64,000 nt of DNA from Lachnospiraceae bacterium (GTDB lineage Bacteria; Bacillota; Clostridia; Lachnospirales; Lachnospiraceae): NCBI GenBank assembly GCA_026169045.1, contig JAPFDH010000030.1:1-64000 (forward strand), given 5' to 3'. Positions 63,041 through 64,000 of the stretch are shown in pieces. Position numbers and translations under genes: made by a program. Positions within the stretch are counted from its first letter, which is position 1; each line of letters starts with the position of its first letter. The notes under the pieces were generated by a model. That model was given only the letters and a program-made list of their open reading frames with translations, had not been told where the DNA came from and did no database searches.

Positions 63041-63239
63041 ATGATGCCCGGGTCAAAAGGTCTGAATCCACATGAGCTTACTCATAAGTGGATGAAAGAC
63101 CTTGGACCCCGACCCGATATGAGCATAAAAGTGGGATATATATCCCACGATATGCGAATATTGGGCAGGATTGTGAGAGTGCACAGCACGGAACAATCCG
63201 CAGGCATCATAGTTGGGAAGTTTTGACCCCCAACATCAT
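63041..63239. mobile_element. Longer copy of dispersed structured repeat (MITE-like)
   Basis: This 199-nt element has terminal inverted repeats: ATGATGCCCGGGTCAAAA (63041-63058) against the reverse of TTTTGACCCCCAACATCAT (63221-63239). Its interior holds a perfect 18-nt palindrome GTGGGATATATATCCCAC (63131-63148) and a stem AGGTCT..TCCAC/GTGGA..AGACCT. Nucleotides 63191-63212 are identical to 16979-17000 in reverse. It has no coding capacity. It lies in the gap before the FAD oxidoreductase gene. Confidence 0.8.
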
Positions 63240-63271
63240 AGTATACTATACTGCATTTTTTCCTTCCTGAC

Positions 63272-63311
63272 TTGCACGAATGTGCACTATTTTACAGGTA
63301 TCGTGCAAATA
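63272..63311. repeat. Inverted repeat downstream of the MntP-like gene
   Basis: TTGCACGA pairs with TCGTGCAA over a 22-nt spacer containing GTGCAC. It lies just after the MntP-like stop on the minus strand; there is no U-tract. It may be a weak terminator or an operator. Confidence 0.35.
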
Positions 63312-63323
63312 TTTCTATCATTC

Positions 63324-63860
63324 CTAAAAAAATCCCCATACGCCGATTACAATTAAAAGTATCGATGAAATCGGGATCAGACATTTAAACATCTGGTATT
63401 GTATCAGTTTTTCACCCAGATAATTGCCAATCAACATGGATATAAAAGAAAATATGGCTGAGCATATTCCCATAAGGACAGGACTTAATCCAACCATTCC
63501 GGTTGATATGGATGGCGGAATACAGTTAATCGCTAAAATAAGCCCCAAAAGACAAGTTTCTTTCAATGTCATAATGGAAATTGTTCTGTATGTTTCTTTT
63601 TTTAACATCCCGTCAATCAAACAATAAATACCGAATAGGATCATTATAACTGCCCCCAAATAATTGGCATAGCAGCCAAAATTATCCTTTAACATACCGG
63701 CGGCTGATGCTGTCAAAAAGGAACAGAGTCCGGTAAAACTTCCGATAATGCAATTGGATTTTATCGTAAGTTTTTGACCACAGATACCCAGATTTATTCC
63801 AATGAAAAAATTATCCAGATTTACAATAATTGCAATAAAAAATGTTAACATTATCGACAT
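63324..63860 (-). CDS. MntP/YtaF-like membrane protein (putative cation efflux)
   Basis: The 178-residue protein has about six membrane segments and a conserved Asp near the start (VNLDNFFIGINLG), plus NCIPPSISTGMVGLSPVL in the middle. This repeated N-x-Asp/Pro arrangement is typical of MntP manganese exporters and of the related sporulation protein YtaF. AGGAG lies 6 nt before the ATG inside a short AGCAG/CTGCT hairpin. The ion is not determinable. The upstream 140 nt to the window end show no recognisable manganese riboswitch. Confidence 0.75.
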   Translation of the reverse strand: MSIMLTFFIAIIVNLDNFFIGINLGICGQKLTIKSNCIIGSFTGLCSFLTASAAGMLKDNFGCYANYLGAVIMILFGIYCLIDGMLKKETYRTISIMTLKETCLLGLILAINCIPPSISTGMVGLSPVLMGICSAIFSFISMLIGNYLGEKLIQYQMFKCLIPISSILLIVIGVWGFF

Positions 63861-64000
63861 AGCAGGCTCCTGTCTGCTTTACGAGCTGAGTGTTAGCCTT
63901 ATTTTCTCTTCTCGTCCAGCATCGTTTTTATGAGAGAATGTTCCCTCTATAATACCTTATTCATAAGACAAAAAAATGGTACAGCCAGCCATTCCATACA

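Noticed and set aside
63861-64000. Manganese (yybP-ykoY) riboswitch before the MntP-like gene
   Set aside because: The conserved loops of that aptamer are not visible in the available 140 nt.
63975-64000. Start of another copy of the element at 60151 (TACAGCCAGCCATT)
   Set aside because: Similarity to GTAACAGGCCAGCCA covers about a dozen bases only and the window ends there.

Overview
The window looks like a chromosomal segment of a gut Lachnospiraceae-type Firmicute. The reasons are AT-rich DNA, strong AGGAGG-type ribosome binding sites, lipoprotein solute-binding proteins of the LplA/YtcQ type, YesM/YesN-type regulation, many AraC regulators, and an anaerobic (cobalt-early, cbi) cobalamin route. 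The genus assignment is inference; no rRNA or marker gene is present.

Region 1 (about 1-22,080, all on the minus strand) is a cobalamin/tetrapyrrole locus. A short cbiG-cbiJ unit is followed by a leader with a cobalamin riboswitch and then a long, tightly packed operon: cbiM-N-Q-O (cobalt ECF transporter), cbiK, cbiD, cbiL, cbiF, cbiH, cbiET, cbiA, cobT, hemC, cobA-hemD, a five-component oligopeptide/nickel-type ABC transporter in four genes, cbiC and a precorrin-2 dehydrogenase. Together these cover every enzyme step from porphobilinogen to cobyrinate a,c-diamide. hemA/hemL/hemB and the late steps (cbiP, cbiB, cobU/S/C/D) are not in the window. The oligopeptide-type transporter lying inside the operon is the main oddity.

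Region 2 (about 22,200-41,000) is a carbohydrate-utilisation locus resembling the Bacillus yes/ytc/lpl systems. It has an LplB/LplC-type permease pair with a lipoprotein binding protein, three GH95-type proteins (one interrupted by a single in-frame TGA), a GH67-like TIM-barrel protein, a GH105 unsaturated-glycuronyl hydrolase, an unrecognised 611-residue toroid-like protein, and a YesM/YesN two-component pair. None of the hydrolases has a signal peptide, which suggests import of oligosaccharides followed by cytoplasmic breakdown.

Region 3 (about 41,180-43,460) is a small separate island: a PadR regulator with tandem palindromic operators, a biotin-synthase-like radical SAM enzyme, a C_GCAxxG_C_C redox-type protein, and the decayed tail of a second radical SAM copy. 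No function is known to me for this set.

Region 4 (about 43,450-63,010) is a second accessory carbohydrate region: a uroporphyrinogen-decarboxylase-fold protein lacking the usual zinc motif, a sugar nucleotidyltransferase, a CE15-like esterase, five AraC regulators (one with a PocR domain), two tandemly duplicated LplB-LplC-binding-protein operons around an AraC gene, a small Cys-containing protein, rubredoxin and a large FAD-dependent oxidoreductase. Small structured repeats with terminal inverted repeats lie at 16,953-17,032, 60,151-60,315 and 63,041-63,239. A MntP/YtaF-like membrane protein closes the window.
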